Origin: an uncultured Planctomycetaceae bacterium | GTDB taxonomy: Bacteria > Planctomycetota > Planctomycetia > Pirellulales > Thermoguttaceae | Assembly: GCA_947307005.1 (NCBI GenBank) | Contig: CAMZHY010000183.1 | Coordinates: 1 to 7,170, forward strand | DNA: 7,170 bases | Direction of reading: 5' to 3' | Shown: positions 6,208-7,170 of the stretch, piece after piece | Layout of the letters: the number at the start of each line of letters is the position of its first letter | How positions within the stretch are numbered: position 1 is the first letter of the stretch | Made by a program: the position numbers and the translations under genes | The notes under the pieces: model-generated | The model's input: only the letters and a program-made list of their open reading frames with translations | What the model was told of the DNA's origin: nothing | Databases searched by the model: none

Positions 6208-7170
6208 GAACAGACGATTAGGGCGTGGTCTAAATACGCTGCTGAGCAATATTGCGGCGGCAAACGAAGCGAACGACGCAAGCGTCGTCGAAAGAGATTT
6301 CAACGACAACGACAAGGAATCTTTCCGCCCGACGATTCTCGCGGTCAACCAGACGGACGAGACGTCCGAGACGATCTTGAGACGCGGTTCGCGCCGTTCC
6401 GACGCCGCCGAACTCGAAGAACAAAAAGACCGCGCGCTCGCAAGTTTCTCCGACGGTCGCGTCGCGCGAGAGGTCGCCGTCAGCCTCATCGATGCGAACC
6501 CGTACCAGCCGCGCCTTGATTTCGACGAGGAAGAGCTTGCCGAACTTAAAGAAAGCCTCGATCAGCATGGAATGTTGCAACCGATCGTGCTTCGTCAAAA
6601 AGGAGATCGCTACGAGATCGTCGCGGGGGAGCGACGACTCCGAGCCGCGATTGAGGCGGGCTGGGAGAAAGCGCCGGCGATTATTATTACGGTCGACGAC
6701 CGACAGATGGCGGAACTCGCGCTCACGGAAAATATGCAGCGGCGCGACTTAAACCCGCTCGAAAAGGCGGCGGCGTTCCGAAACTACCTCGATCTTTACG
6801 GCGGAACGCATGAAGAACTCGCCGCAAGGCTGGCGCTCGATCGGTCGACGGTCTCGAATCTGATGAGACTCTTGGAACTCAATGAAGAAGTTCAAGTAAT
6901 GACCCGGCGCGGCGAGATTTCGCAGGGGCATGCGCGAGCGCTCCTTCCCCTTGAGGACTGGGATCAATTGGAGATGGCGCAACGAATCGTCGCCGAAGAA
7001 CTCAGCGTCCGCCAGACGGAAGCAATCGTCCGCGAATACCTCGCCAACGGTTCCCTACCTAAACCGTCTAAACCTAAAACCGAAGTCAGCCCTCAGGTCA
7101 AAGAGCTGGAGAATCAGATTCGCTCTTGGCTAGGCATGAAAATCAAACTCACGGCAAACGACAAAGGTAA
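6200..7170 (+). CDS. parB: Chromosome-partitioning protein ParB (Spo0J family), C-terminus cut by window edge
   Basis: ParB binds parS sites near the origin, spreads as a CTP-dependent clamp and stimulates ParA. There are 323 codons in the window with no stop. Residues 5-15 (RRLGRGLNTLL) are the usual N-terminal ParA-contacting motif. A polar, acidic linker of about 80 residues follows. Then come NPYQPR (100-105), the CTP-binding GERRLRAA (143-150), TENMQRRDLNPLEKA (176-190) and a helix-turn-helix of the parS-binding domain (EELAARLALDRSTVSNLMRLLEL, about 205-227). The region after about 290 (PKPSKPKTEVSPQVKELENQ) is the linker into the C-terminal dimerisation domain, which is only just begun at the edge. 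Key CTPase and DNA-binding motifs are intact. The start is a GTG overlapping parA by 8 nt, with GGAGG upstream, so the two are almost certainly one operon. No parS site with good match is visible in this window. Confidence 0.95.
   Translation, partial: MSKNRRLGRGLNTLLSNIAAANEANDASVVERDFNDNDKESFRPTILAVNQTDETSETILRRGSRRSDAAELEEQKDRALASFSDGRVAREVAVSLIDANPYQPRLDFDEEELAELKESLDQHGMLQPIVLRQKGDRYEIVAGERRLRAAIEAGWEKAPAIIITVDDRQMAELALTENMQRRDLNPLEKAAAFRNYLDLYGGTHEELAARLALDRSTVSNLMRLLELNEEVQVMTRRGEISQGHARALLPLEDWDQLEMAQRIVAEELSVRQTEAIVREYLANGSLPKPSKPKTEVSPQVKELENQIRSWLGMKIKLTANDKG

Noticed and set aside
6007..6489. A 160-codon minus-strand frame across the parA-parB junction
   Set aside because: It is Ser/Arg-rich without a domain and overlaps two well-supported plus-strand genes.

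Overview
The window looks like chromosomal DNA from a moderately GC-rich bacterium with strong preference for CG-ending codons. Planctomycetota is my best guess. The wording of the NusA N-terminus, a secreted family 78 glycosidase, and a sensor kinase with a periplasmic c-type haem domain all fit that phylum, but this is inference from protein style, not proof. I see no insertion sequence, phage gene, CRISPR array, tRNA or rRNA.

Layout from left to right. (1) Bases 1-221, minus strand: the first 73 codons of nusA, running off the left edge. (2) Bases 222-about 600: no convincing gene, but a sigma70-like promoter for nusA followed by an unusually long leader of roughly 300 nt. (3) Bases 633-673: an intrinsic terminator for the next minus-strand gene. 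(4) Bases 699-3242, minus strand: a secreted 847-residue alpha-L-rhamnosidase-like enzyme (GH78). (5) Bases 3299-5176 or 5185, minus strand: a membrane sensor histidine kinase with a periplasmic CxxCH haem motif. (6) Bases 5186-5460: a divergent control region. It holds a well-spaced promoter for the kinase whose -10 box lies inside an inverted repeat, and a weaker extended -10 for the plus-strand genes. (7) Bases 5461-6207, plus strand: parA. (8) Bases 6200-7170, plus strand: parB, starting at a GTG that overlaps the end of parA and running off the right edge.

How the parts work together. ParA and ParB form a translationally coupled chromosome-partition pair. The kinase and glycosidase are separated by 56 bases with no terminator between them, and a good terminator follows the glycosidase, so they probably form one transcript. 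That transcript would join a haem-based (redox or gas) sensor to a secreted sugar-releasing enzyme, with no response regulator in view. This pairing and the dyad over its promoter are the most interesting points here. I did not find a clear new biological system.
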